This document shows positions 1-12,900 of a DNA stretch of 64,000 bases, piece after piece. Position numbers and translations under genes: made by a program. The stretch's first letter is position 1. Each line of letters starts with the position of its first letter. The stretch spans positions 386,330-450,329 of the forward strand of contig VXAA01001229.1 of NCBI GenBank assembly GCA_013399115.1, given 5' to 3'. The notes below the pieces were generated by a model that did not search any database, was not told the DNA's origin, and saw nothing but the letters and a program-made list of their open reading frames with translations. Source of the stretch: Anseranas semipalmata (lineage: Eukaryota > Chordata > Aves > Anseriformes > Anseranatidae).

Positions 1-3000
1 ATGTTTCATCATGTGCTTAGCCCTCAAGTTCTTCAGAGAATTTACATGAAAGCGATACAAGCGTGCCAAATATAAGAAAGCTCTCGCTAGAGCCAGCCCC
101 GTGTTGCGCATTGGGGAATCCACTCACAAGGCACAAATCTACTGACTTGGTTAGTCCATCAGCTTGTATTCCCTGTTTCCATTGGCTCTTCTAGTGTGGG
201 GGGGAACCCACAAAACTAGTTAGGAAGATGACTTAAATATTTGTATTTCCACACAACTGTTTCTCTTATGCTATTATTTTTGCATTATAGTAGTAAAAAT
301 AAGCTTGTAGGAAGAAGGGATAGAAGAAGTGCTGTAAACTGTCTTGTTCAGTTTTGGATGGATTCTCTTAGTGTGAGTGTGTGGAAGTGGGCAAAGAGCT
401 GTTGTCCTGGGCTTGAAAACATTCTGGGGGCAAATTCAGCTCTTACCCAGCTTTGAGCAGGAGATTGGACTGGAAGAAATCCTTTCCAAACAGACTTGTT
501 CTATGGATTATAGCTTGATGTTTTCTTTTTTTTATATGTATCATAATTAGTCATAATTCCTACCTTCTTGTTGCATCTTCATTTTTTTTCTCCTAGAGGG
601 GGACAAAAAAATTTTCATTTCAAATGCCTCCTCTCCCCCATGAGCATCTTCCAGCATCTGCTTTCTCCCAAATACTTGCATGAAATTTATGTAGCAAGGC
701 TGCTGCAATTTAAAGGCTTTTGAAGATTTTGTAAAATTACAAGATATCATTTCTGATACAGTTGCAAGGACACATTATGTCTGGCAACTACTGGCTTGCA
801 GGAGAGGGGAACACTTCTTACATTGTTTTATAGCATGTGGTACTGATGTTTGAACCAGCCCTCATTATCTTGGACTGCTTTTGTACTGATCAAGGTACTT
901 TCATCTGGGCCCCAGATAGGAAGATGTCAAAGATAAATTAGTTCCTGTAATTAGGTGATGTCTGAATGCCTGACCTAGCTTGCAGAACAGTAGCTAATGC
1001 ATGAGGATACAGAAAGTGCATAATAGTCTAAGAAACAAGCTTCTTGATATAACGGCAAATTCCTCGCATGACAGGGAGAGGAGCAGAGCTCAGAGGGGGA
1101 TGTTTAGGTGTGCTTCTGGAGATCTTGTGCGGCACAGCTTACTGCTTTGCTCTTTTGTCAAATGAGCACTCAGAAAACTGTAAGCTTTGAAGATGCTCCG
1201 TGGAGCTGGGATAACAATTTTGCTTATTTATGTTTGTTTGATAGTAACTATAAAATTAAAGCAGAAGCCATAACTTTGCTTCAGCTTTGGAATCTATAAC
1301 TGTGATAAGATCAGGATGATGCTCTTTATCACCATTGAAACAAAATGAAGTTTCTTGCAGAACTGGCTTAGTGATTAAATCTCTTGATAGACAAAGGGCT
1401 TTTTATATTGATGACAAATGTTGTATTATTTCAGAGGAGGCAAACTGGGTATAAGCAGAAGTAGAGCATAGATCCTAAGCATGATTTGGAAATATTGCCT
1501 CCCTTCATAGTTTCCCAGTATTTGTTACAGTTGAACAGTATTTTTGTTGTCATAACTTTTATGAAATTGAATACATGTTAAGCTCTCTTCCCAGGGCTCA
1601 GATGTTCTGCATGTTTGGTTGGAAAAGTTTGATTTGGGTAATTTTAGACTGATATGGAATTAGGGCATGAAACTGAACTGCTGAAATCATACAAGTTTTG
1701 AAATACATTTCATTATGTTTGAATCTTTCATCAAATGTTGTGGAAAGCTTCTATGCTTTGCTTTGCTTTACTAAAGAAAAAGGATTTACTTGGAATTCTA
1801 CTGCCATAATGTTTCCCAATTTGACTCCTGGTTGCTCTAGATCAAAAAATGTAGTGAAAGTGAGCATTAGACATCTGAACAGCTTTAACCCACGTTGCCA
1901 GGCTATCCCTTATTAAACAGATTTTTATCAAAAAAAAAAAGCACTGAACAGTCCCACTCTTTTTGTTCTCTCCATATAAATCTATTTATAAATGAGAAAC
2001 ATAAGATTTTAAAATTATTATTATTTATTTATTTAAACAGATATCACCCTGGGGAAAAAAGAAATACTTTGCTCCCTTTTGTGGAGAGAGGCAAATCCAT
2101 TAAGAAGCATCTCAAAAGCAAACTGAGTAGATCAGGAGATTCTGAGAGATATTTGTCTTTACAAAAACGTAAAAGGAATAGTTGTTTCAACAAACAGTAC
2201 TTCATCTATACATCATAAATATTATAGCTTTGCTTCTTCAGGTCTCAGACCAGTTTCTGGAACAATGCAATTTTCTTATCCATCACAAGTACCCAAATCT
2301 TGTGTCCCCAAACACTATTCTGTATCCTTTCCTATGCAGTGAAGTTGGGTAGAAGTTCTGTGGTCCTCAGGGGCTCTGCCTCAAGTAGAGAATGTTTTGA
2401 TAGAGAAGGAAGGGAAAAGTGGCACATTTATGAAGGTGGTGTTCTCTTTCAGATAAGAAGGCAGTCAGATTGGGCGGTGAATTTAGAGGAACGGCATTAT
2501 CTTTAAGTACACATTTTCCAGTGCAGACCAAACGTGACAAGGGCCTTCTGGAAAAAAGTAATAGCTTTGCTTTTCTTCTTAGCTCCTCATACTCTTCGTG
2601 GAAAAACTAGTTTATTTTGCCTCATGTTGTCCACTGAAATAGCTATTGCAAGGGCTCCAAAGAGCTTGTGTTGATCACATCTCAGAAAAACACTTCTGCC
2701 CTGTTCCTTTACCTGCACGTTTGCCAAAGCATAGTGGAGCACAGCTATCGCCTCTAGATCTTGTCTTGGTTAATCCCATTGGATCATCATTTTTCTATTT
2801 TTTTTCTTTTTTTAACATCCTATTGTTCTGACTACCCCTACCTGTGTTGTCTTTGGGGCTTTCCTGAATATGAACACTTTGTGCTCTGTCTGTATGTTTG
2901 TGTTGTGTATGATTACAGAGATCCTCCATATTATAGTACACAAATAAATAGAATGATAATTATTTTGGAAGGAGCCAAAGGAGAAAAAGTTATGAATAGG

Positions 3001-6000
3001 ACTGCTTATTATCTTTCAGCTCTGTGATTTTGATTCTTTTCTCAACCTGCAGAACTGCCTCTGCAATTAAAGCAGCCACTGTATTAGAGAAGTGTTTGAA
3101 TGGAAAATATTTTGGCATATCATAGGAAAAGTGACACAAGTGCTGGTAACGTTTTGATGGTGCTATTCTGCTGTGTGTTCATGCCTCCAAGGACCATCAA
3201 TTTCTCTGATAAGCGTTAGAACAATGAATCTGTGACAAGAGAGCATGTGTAGTGCTAGCAAAATCAATTTTCATACTAGGGTTGATGTCTTCAAAAGCAT
3301 TGGTTGGTCTTCTGTTTGCAGTAGTTCACTGTTTATGGTACAAGTATGCAGAGATTGTCTAAGGTTAAGAGAGGCTATTGAACGTCGTGCTTGGAAGTTT
3401 TATTTAGACAACTTGAAAACTGTTTTCAGAGGTCTCCACCCCAAGTTGCAGGGCCTGCTCCTCTTGGTGCAATGCTTTCAGCTGTTTGAGTTTGCACCTC
3501 GAGTCCCAGCCAAGCTGGTCGCAGACATCAGCAGGAGAGGAAAGGCTTTGAAGGTGGCAGAGCAAGGCACTATAGTAACATAATATTAATAACATAATGT
3601 ATGCCATACATTATTAGATAATGTATATTAGGCTGAGAGAAAAGAGAACTGGGAAGGTGCATAGGGACCCCATGACTTCCCACCATCACACCTGAGGTTG
3701 GAGATATTCCCCATGAGGGCCAAACTTGAGGATAGGTTTTGTGGTGGTGTGATGTCCGAGCACTGGTGTCTGTTTGCTGTAAGCAATCATGTGGACTGCT
3801 AATGAGCACAGCTCCTGGGGCAAGAGCAGCTGGGGCAGAGTGAGTGTGGCCGGGCACTGAGAGCAGAGTGGTTAACTAAGCTGATGGGGAGGTTTCAATG
3901 TCAAAAAACAGGCTTTCAATCCAAAAAGGTTTTCAGAAACATTCACATGTATATGATTAGTTTAATGGTGTGTTTTTTGTTGGGCAAAGGCAGTCATGCC
4001 TTTTCTGTGCTGTAGTCTGATACCTTACTGCACTTCCCTTCAAGAAGTCAGGGTGATGTGAGGTAGCTTGTAGGTATTACTAGACTAGGTCACCTGGGAT
4101 TCACCTAATGGAGCATCTTCTTTCCAGGACAACCATACGTAGAGACCTTGTAGCCTGGGAGCTGACATTTTCAAAAAAAACATCTGCTGTTTTACATTTG
4201 TTGTTCTGATGATCCTTGCAGTGCCCTGTCTCTCTCTGCTTCTTTTTAAGTTTCTAATCTCAGTGACATCTTGGGATGATGACTTTCACAGTTTAATTGC
4301 ACTGTGTAAAGCAGTACTTTTGTTTATCAGCTTAGAATTTCACCGAGTGAAAAGTCCCATTTCTCTTGAGTTCTGGGACCTGAGGAGCAGAAGAGGCTGA
4401 TCTATAAATAGGCTGAAGTGATCTAAAAGCCAGGAGAGCAAGCCTCTGCAGGTACACAAACGAGTCAACTTTTGAAGTGTCAGGAAAAAGTATTTTATTT
4501 TAAATTCAGCAGCTAATGTCTTAGCATCTGATTTTTTTTTTTCTAATTATTTTGACTAGTGACAGTACAATGGTGTCTGTAGGATAGCATAATGAAAATG
4601 CTGGCAGTCAGTACCTGACTGCACCCTGCTTCAACGGCACGAATTGATCGTGACTCTATAGTGAGTATAACACCAGCAGATTTGCAGTTCTTTTGTAAAA
4701 TTGGAGAGTGGGAAGTTGAGTTGCTCTGTTGCTTGCTTCCCCCCCCTCCCCTTTGGTTGGCCTGATGGCTGAATGAACCACGATTAGTTCTCTGCTGTTT
4801 TCATGTCTCCATGCCAAAGGCAAGAAAGTGCAGGCTCTTTCAATGTATAATCCCTTAATTTAGTCTTTGCACTTTTTTTTAAAAGAAAAGGCTTTAATGC
4901 ATGTAAATATCTAGTTTGGGGTTATTGTTCTCTTTTGGGGATTTCATTAATTACATTAATCACAAATCTCCTAAATTTTTGGCTCTTTTGTATCTAGATA
5001 GTGATAGCGAAGAACTGCAAAAATAAATGTAAAGATAGGTTTATTACTCCTTTTGATCTGTTTACCCTTCTGTAAGCATGTAGAAAATTTGTGATTTTTT
5101 TTTTTCATGTCAAATAGCTATTAGCACCCTTGAGTTTGATTCTCTTGCGTATTTCCTACTGCCTGCTTCTGTGAGATTTTTTGGTTGTGATTTTTTTTCC
5201 CCTTTTCTGACATGTGCAGAAGAATGGGTTAGCCTTAATCCTAGTTATTTTCACAGTTTGAAGTGAAGGCACACACAGAGTAACTACAACCTGTTATGAT
5301 GCTGAGACTCCTCTTGTTACAATGACTGTTTTAAAATACATGCCATAATGGCAATGGGGGCTTCAAACAGGTTGGGAATGAGAATTTCTCCTGAAGTTAG
5401 CATTGTCATGTATTTTGCTCCTAACCTGCATACATAAAATATTTAGTCTTTCTGCAAGTTCTGTAAGCTGAGACTCATCAGCTCTGAAATTTCCACCTTT
5501 AAAGTTTTTTTGTTTGTTTGTTTTTTTTGGCTCAAATGTTATGGCAAATTATCTTACCTCTTCTGCGAAGAGTTTGTAATCGTACTCCACTTACATAGGT
5601 GGAAGTGACTACCTGGATGCTGTAGGTCAGATCATTAAAAGCCAACCTCTACTGCAGCAATTTGTCCTTTCACTCATCTTATTCTCAAAAATAGAATATT
5701 AATGACATAAGATGTTTTCAAACACCAGTATCCTCGGTGTCAAACCTTATATCATCATTACAGTAGTACAACAAACAAAGGAAAACTTCCAAAGTGAATC
5801 CATCTTCTGAAATTTGTTCTTTATATACATTAAAAAATACATATATATCAAATTGCTGAAAAGCAAGACCTACAACAGAAAAAGTTTGTAATAGTGTCCC
5901 TGTTGGTGTATTGCAGTACTGGTTGTGAGCGAGGAACCCCAGAGCTGAAAGCATCCCTGGCCCCAGAGCATGTCTGTTGTTGGATGTGCGTATTTTCTGT

Positions 6001-6200
6001 GCTAGCCCTTCGGGGCTGTGTGCAGTGGCAGAGAATGCTGGTGGGTTGGTTGGTGCTTCACAGAGAAGGTGCACAGTGCGTGAGTCTATGTATATTGTTT
6101 CTTTCTTTGGGTACCGTACTGTCCTCTTGCAGCTCAGCTGCAGGCTCTGATGTGACTTTAGATGCGTTATTTCCAATGTTCCCTCAAGTTCTGTCTAATG
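1..6200. other. AT-rich noncoding stretch
   Basis: I see no gene here. Frames open on either strand are short and match nothing known. Local landmarks are T-rich runs near 4531-4541 and 5094-5105, a TTTG-rich tract near 5505-5528, and a small inverted repeat at 3594-3614 that is listed separately. The segment 5718-6250 is open on both strands for more than 300 bases, but neither translation shows a domain, signal or codon bias. It could be intergenic or intronic. Confidence 0.6.
3594..3614. repeat. Short perfect inverted repeat (10 bp arms, 1 nt spacer)
   Basis: The arms ATAATGTATG (3594-3603) and CATACATTAT (3605-3614) are perfect reverse complements around one C. A further partial copy, ATAATGTATA, follows at about 3619. 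The stretch is AT-rich and could be a chance palindrome or the scar of a small DNA transposon. No longer terminal repeats were seen. Confidence 0.6.
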
Positions 6201-6500
6201 ACACGGTTATAATTCTTTCTCTGTTTATTTCTCATTCACATAGTTCATAAGCTCTATAGAGAAGCAATGGCTTCTTGCTTTCCATGGATATTAGAGCAGG
6301 GGTTTGGTCTCACTTGTGACCCCAGCTTCCATTATTAAGTAGTAAAAGGTGAAGTCTATCACAGGTGCTTTATTTTTTCTATATTATCCTTCAATTTTTC
6401 TAAATGGTATCAAAGGGGAAATCATAGGAATATCAGTTGGTTAGTAACTATTAAATATCGGGGACTATGATGAATTCTCTGCTAGTATGTATTTTTAAGT

Positions 6501-6505
6501 GTGTG

Positions 6506-6538
<33 letters not shown>

Positions 6539-6544
6539 TTCTTT
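6501..6544. repeat. T-rich/(TTTG)n simple repeat
   Basis: A run of T interrupted by G in a TTTG/TTTTG pattern, visible directly. It is low-complexity DNA with no associated element recognised. Confidence 0.9.
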
Positions 6545-9500
6545 TAATAGTCTGATGCTTGAGAGAGTTTGCTCAGGAGCATCTGGTAGCCTTCATTTTG
6601 CAGAAGCTGAGGCCAAGAGCTGCTGATGGTGCCTTTGGTATCTGTGCCCTGTGAGCTACCATGCATGGCAGCACCAGAGACCGCATGGCGAAGGCTTACT
6701 TAGCTCTGGTTGCTCACATAAGCTTCCATAAATATGGGCTCGCTTGTATGCCACAGCAAATTTTCCACTTAGCAACCTGAACATCAGAGCTCGGGGGGTA
6801 AGCAGGAACTGGAGATGACTTGGCACTGTTCGTGAGGCATGCAAAGCCCCCAGTATGTTGCACCCAAAGCACTGTGTTAAAGGAGTATTATTAAGGTTCC
6901 TAATTCAAGCACTTAAAATTTAGTAAATGCCTCCCCCTTGTGCACGTGCATTAGGATACAGCTTGCATCGTGTGGTCTCATGCTGTGTTTTGTAGGATCA
7001 GTGTCTCGTTCCTTTCTCAGGAATAACTTCATCTGGGGCTGGGGCGGGGGTGTTGCAGGAGGCTGGGGCTGCTGGTCCTGTGTTTCTGCTGTTGCAGAAC
7101 TCTGGAAACAGCAATGCCTGGTTTAGGAGTTGCAGGAGGAGAAGGGAGGATCTCAAACACATCTTTCTAATCTTGCCATTTCTTAGTTGCCCTGAATTTT
7201 CCTGGACAGTTTGAGGTTTGGGAAGCTGTTTCTGAGTTTTAAAAATATGGAGGAGAGAAAAGAGATGAAGAACAAATCTCAACTTACAGTATGTGAGTAG
7301 AATACTTCTAACTGTTTATTTGGAATAGCCTTTATCAGAAGGATACTAGAAATATCTATAGGAAGTACTTGAAACCAAACCATATTACTTCTGGAAGAAG
7401 AGCCAGAGTTCTAGAATCCCATAAATCTCTTTAATGACTGTGAACGTTCAAGGTAAGTGTGATATGAAGACAGATCTCAGCCTGGCAAACTCACCAGAGC
7501 TCTCCTGGATCAGCAGTGAATACCTGTATTTTCAGGGACAGCCGAATACACCCAAACACCTGATGTTTAAAAAACCCTTGCTTTTCTGCAGAAAGTGTGT
7601 TTGACTCACAGTCCTTTAAAACACACAAACATCTACTAAGAGCTGAGAGGGCCTAAGAGTTTCTCACCACCACTTCGGGTAAAAGAAAGGCTGCCTTGCA
7701 AAGCCCAGCTGCTCCTCGCTAGCTATTCTAGCTGTGGCTCATATGTCAGCCCTCTGTCAAACCCTCTGTTCTGGTCCATTTTCCTCTTTCAGTTTTTGTT
7801 CTTACAGTTAAATGAATGAGCTCTGAACTGTTTTCCACTTGCAGAGGACTGAAAGGAAAGCTGTATGTTCAGTTGTATGGGCTGTGACTACAGCAATAAT
7901 CACATAGCTTGACATTTAGGGGAGCTTCCAAGCCCTTGGAAATGCTTTAAAACAGTCCCTGGGCATCTTCAACTTGCTCAGCCTCTTGTAGTGATAGAGA
8001 TTCCTGGCTTAAATTTCTGGATCCATCCAATGCCCGGTGCTAGGTGATATTTAACTTAACTGCATGCATTTTTAGTGTGCACATACATGTCTTAATGCAG
8101 CCAAATGTCTGAAGCAAGCCAGGAAAATATTGTTTCTTCTACAGTGACCACAAGAACTGTTTGTTGTGGTCTGGTCTGGGACGTACGCACATCTGTATTC
8201 CTTTACCTCGTTTGGCTTGCCACCATCATTGATTGGTGATGACTGGTGATTCAACTCAAATGCTGAATTCTCTATACTGGTTCAAAAATCCTGTTGTAGG
8301 TGATGAACTGGCTGCGCTTGTCCTGAATAGATGTTACCATGTGGAAATGTGCATTGTTATTCTAACTAGCCTAAAATAAGGTTAGGAAACTGTAATACAA
8401 AACCATTGTTCAGAGGAAAATCCGCTACTTGCAGCAGGATGCTGAAATGATACAACGGTTAGTTTTGTGTAGTCCCCTCCTTTATCTTTTGCCTGGTAGA
8501 ACTGTTGAAGCTCGTGGCTCTGCCCTTTGTTCCCCATTTCTCTAGTAAATTTTGTGGGAAAGAAAAATACGTGTTGTGTTTGTGTAGAGAATGAGAATAA
8601 TATTCCTCTAGCCAGACAACAAAAAAGAAAATGTATTTCCTGTCATAACCATTTCCAAGAACGAGCGTGTTTTGATTATTTGCTCTCAGTTTCTATTATT
8701 TTAATGTGACCAATTTGCACTTGCAAATGTTTAAGAATAAGTTGGAGATCTTAGGTTCTCAGGGTTGAAATTTCTGCATACCTATTACATACACAATCTG
8801 AAACCTGGATACGTTGATAGAAGAATATATTCTGAAATATAGATGTACTCTTTGTGGCAATGCTTTTGTTTAGAGAATGCATATTGAAGTGTTAAAGATA
8901 TTCCATTTTAAAGATATTTCATGTAACCTTGAAACACTTTTTTTCTTGTATCTCAAAATGTCACCGCAGTCAAAATGAATATAATTTAAATTCCAGAGTA
9001 CTTAATGTCATTACATAAATAGAAACTTCCAAACATCGAGGTTTTTATTGATTCCATTTTTCTGCAGATTACGTTCACTGCATTAAAACTTTACAAAAGA
9101 AATCAATCATTTTTTGCACTTACAAAGAGTTTGTCTTCATTAGCTTTGTTTTCAATGTGACATTAAGAAGCATCATAGTTTCTTAGCTGCTTTGTATCAG
9201 GTGTTTGTTCTCTTCTTGCTGGTATTTTCACAAAAGATCAATTGAGAAGGGCAAGAGTTAAATAGTGGTACTAGACTTTCAAAAATACAAGACAGACTTA
9301 AATATGTGCCCTTGAGCCGTCCCTATCCCTTGCATGCACCAAACGCATACTTTCTGGGAGTGCATGAAACCAAAAAAACATTAATGAGCCTGTAGGCATG
9401 CATACTACATGATCATTTCTGGTGGTTTATCTCAAACCTGAATTTTAACTTATACATAGCCTATTAACTTGGGGAAAAAGAGTGTTCATGAGAACGACAT

Positions 9501-9860
9501 CTCTTGTCCAGGTATCAAACAAAGTGTTGCTATTGGGGCTTGTCATGAGATAGGAGGAACATCATCAGCAAAGATGAGGTTTTGGACTCTTACATCCTCT
9601 TCAAGAAGTATTTATGACAGATTTAAACTTCTGTGGCAGTAACAGAGCAGATGTCTATGTTTCCATTTATTCAAAGGGGGATTTCTTTCTTGTGACGCTT
9701 GCATCCTTGGGGAGGGCAAGTGAGAGTCACCATCAGCTGTTCTCCAGTTTCTAGCATTGGACTTACTATATTATTGGGTAAAAAACATAATTGCCATGTA
9801 AATCAGTCTGGTTACAGTAAGAAGCCTGGAGACTTTCTGCTGAACTTTTCTAGTCTCAAA
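6545..9860. other. Noncoding stretch
   Basis: No gene is recognised. A guanine-rich cluster on the plus strand at 7035-7067 has four G runs (GGGG, GGGG, GGGGG, GGGG). The last loop is about 14 nt, so it is only a weak quadruplex motif. The rest is ordinary AT-rich sequence, with short frames on both strands and no family match. Confidence 0.55.
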
Positions 9861-9872
9861 TATATATATATA

Positions 9873-9904
<32 letters not shown>

Positions 9905-9916
9905 AACAAAAAAACA
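9861..9916. repeat. (TA)n followed by poly(A) tract
   Basis: About six TA units are followed by a T6 run and an uninterrupted A25 run (9879-9903), then A-rich sequence broken by C. The region upstream on the plus strand does not resemble a known retrotransposon, so I call it simple repeat rather than the tail of a retrocopy. Confidence 0.9.
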
Positions 9917-12900
9917 CTCGTAGGCTCTTGGCTGCTTAACATATAATTCATATTTCAATAGAACCCAGAGGCACCAAAGTGTTGAAAGGGCTCTACTTTA
10001 TCTTTCAGATAAATGGAATTGTCCTTTTTTTCCCCTCTAGGCTGAAAGCTCATTAATAATAACAATCAGCATTGAGATGTCATAGCTCACCTTGGCTGAA
10101 CATGAGAAACTCCACAGTTGTTTGAAGGTCTGTAAAAATGATGCAAATTTATCATAAAATTCTTTTTCTAAACATTAAAAAATTTCATTACTGTCCCCTT
10201 TGGATAAAATCTTTCAAATATATAATATAAAATATGATCTTACTGGATCATGCTGTAATTGGGTATCAAAATAATAGAAATGAGTGACTATCACTCTTTC
10301 TGGGAACCTGTCATTTTTGTAACTCGCATCTGGAAGAACAGACACCACAATTTCTTTTTAATCGTGGTCTGCTAACACCTTTAGCTTAGATGCTGCAAAA
10401 TGCATCTCTTCACTTCCTATTAAATGAACATCTTGCTTAAACTGTTATCCTAAATTTTACACTCCTGAAAGCAAAGGGAATTTTTGCTAGTTTATCTGAG
10501 TTTTGCTTTTTTTGTTGTTGTTGTTAGACCTATAGCTCTGCTAGCAATTCCATTCTCTTCTGTGATTTTTTGGAATGTCACGTTTCCTGTCGCCCATTTC
10601 ATCACCACTTTCAGTGTTCTGGTTCCAATATATATGATTTCTGGTGCTAAAATGATGCATTTTGGTTGATTGGTATTCAACACTAGAGAGCTAAGTGAGA
10701 AGTTGCCTGCTTCTAAACTTTAATATGTCTTAGATGCCAGAATGCTGTTTGATAGGATGAAGCATTGTTCTTCCATCCTATACAATAGAACCTGATATGA
10801 CAATTTTTGTCATCTTATGAAATAACATGGGTACATTTGAATTTCTTTCCCTAAAGACACACACTAAGATCTATCTTATTGGGCGGTCAGTTAGCTGGCT
10901 TTTATTTTTGTTCATAGTCCCTGTGTATGTTTTCTAAGATAGAATAATATACATTTGTGATAAATCTTCATTGCACGATGAGGAAAGCACTTTACCAGTT
11001 GGACGCTTTCAGATATAAACAAAACCATCTGGTCTATTTAAAGCATAGCAGAACTTTATTCTTCATTGCGAGTAAAAGCTTGTTGCTACTATTGAAAAAT
11101 GTATTTTACAGAATTAAAATAATTTAATTGCAGGAAAAATCTGATTTTTTTTTTTTTTTTTGCTTGCCCTTTCATGTTTGCAGATACTGCATTGATTTAA
11201 TTTTCCTCATGTACTACAGGATAATAAACCATCCCATCTCCCTACCAAATAAAACGTCTACTGAAGTTTGTGAGATTGAAATTATATAAGGAATTCAGTA
11301 ACTGTATTTTCAACTCTTCTTGTGAATTTTTGTAACTAACTTCTCATCACATGGTTGAAGGATGGGAATGAAGTAATTCTGTCTTCCTGGCAGTAAGCTG
11401 CCAGCATGTGCATCTTATAAACTTTTTTGCCTTTCTATGGACACTTTTGAACAGATCCTTTTTTTCGGATGCCATCTCTGATAGGCTCCAATGCTGTAAT
11501 CATGCAGTATCTGCCCGTCTGGGATTTTCAGGAGAACTGGTTTCAATCTAAATGGCCTCATGTGAGTCATGCAGTCCATAACCTCTCTCCTGCCCTGGAG
11601 ATGAGGACAGGGAAATCTGTGACTGCTGTACAGGAAGGTCTTGGATCTCCGTAAATGGGTGAACTATGGCAACAGCTACGTTATTTGATTAAAATGTTGG
11701 ACAATTGCCCTATATGAAAGACTGCATAATAAGCATGGTCTAAATGCGCATGTACTGTTGCTACACGTGAAGATCTGTTAGGGAAAACTTGGTTTAAAAT
11801 AAAATTCAAGTTGTAACATCAAGCTTTAGAAAATGTACAAATCCTTTTGGCTTTCATTTGCGTAACCATTATAATGTACCATTTAACTCAAACCAAAGTT
11901 GTTTTTGTTTTTAGCCTTGTCATAAAGTTGCTGTAGTGGGATATATCTCATAGAGAAGCTATTTCCAGGGTAAGAACTTGGTTCTTTTGGAATAAGACTA
12001 TCTCGCAGTTCAGCATTTCCTTTGCTACTACAACAACAATGAGATGTCTTGTCTCATTACATCACTGACTTGGTGCTTAATGCATTTTTGTCTTGTGGCA
12101 GCAAAACAACCTCAAAGCCAAGTTTTTAGCTTAGCAAAAAAGACTCTCTGCTCCAAGTTTCAGTAGGCACTGCCATAACATCCACTGAACACTTATGTAG
12201 GAACATCTATTGGATTTGAACACACTGTGCACCTGTGAACACAACCACTATTTATTTTTGTCTCTGCCGTAGTGTTACTAACGATACTTGCTAAAAGTAC
12301 ACTTCTGCAGCAGACTCTTAGCTGGGGCTGGCCGCGCTGGTGCCGCTGTGGGTCCGCTCTGTGCATCTCAGCGGTGGCTGGGGTTCGGGGTGCTCCCTGG
12401 GTGCTGGCTGGGCTGCCTAGATGCAACTGCATCGCTGATCAATGTGCTGATTAGTTTAGGTGCTGGTCATTGCTGCTGCCCAAGTGAGATGTCTTGGAGA
12501 GCATCTGCCTCTTAAATGCATTGAATAGCTAGTGTGGAGAGCAGCAGCAACTTGTTTGGTTTGTTGTATTTAGCCTTGATGCACCTGGGGGTTAAGAAAG
12601 AAACCATTTGCATGCTGTGATGCATCACAGCTTTCTCCTGTGCTTTAGCAGGCTGTCCTCTGCTTTTCTGTCCTGGCACTGCTGGCAGCAGGGTTAACCT
12701 GCTCTATGTATGCTAGGTACGTGCTAGCAGAAGTTTGTCATTTGGGAAATAACATATGTTTTGGGGGATTCAAAGCCAGCCACCTGCATCTTCAATATCG
12801 AATTGTGAGTAATAACGTAGCGATATATGCCTAATAACAGCCATCTGCCTAAGCTTTATAGACATTAATATTTGGCTTCCTTGTGCAGTGATTTCATTTC

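Noticed and set aside
5718..6250. Overlapping open frames on both strands (152 codons minus, 118 codons plus)
   Set aside because: Neither translation shows a domain, signal or family feature, and dual-strand openness is typical of chance.
6290..6320. Short MIR-like string TTAGAGCAGGGG
   Set aside because: Only about 12 matching bases, and the flanks do not follow the consensus.
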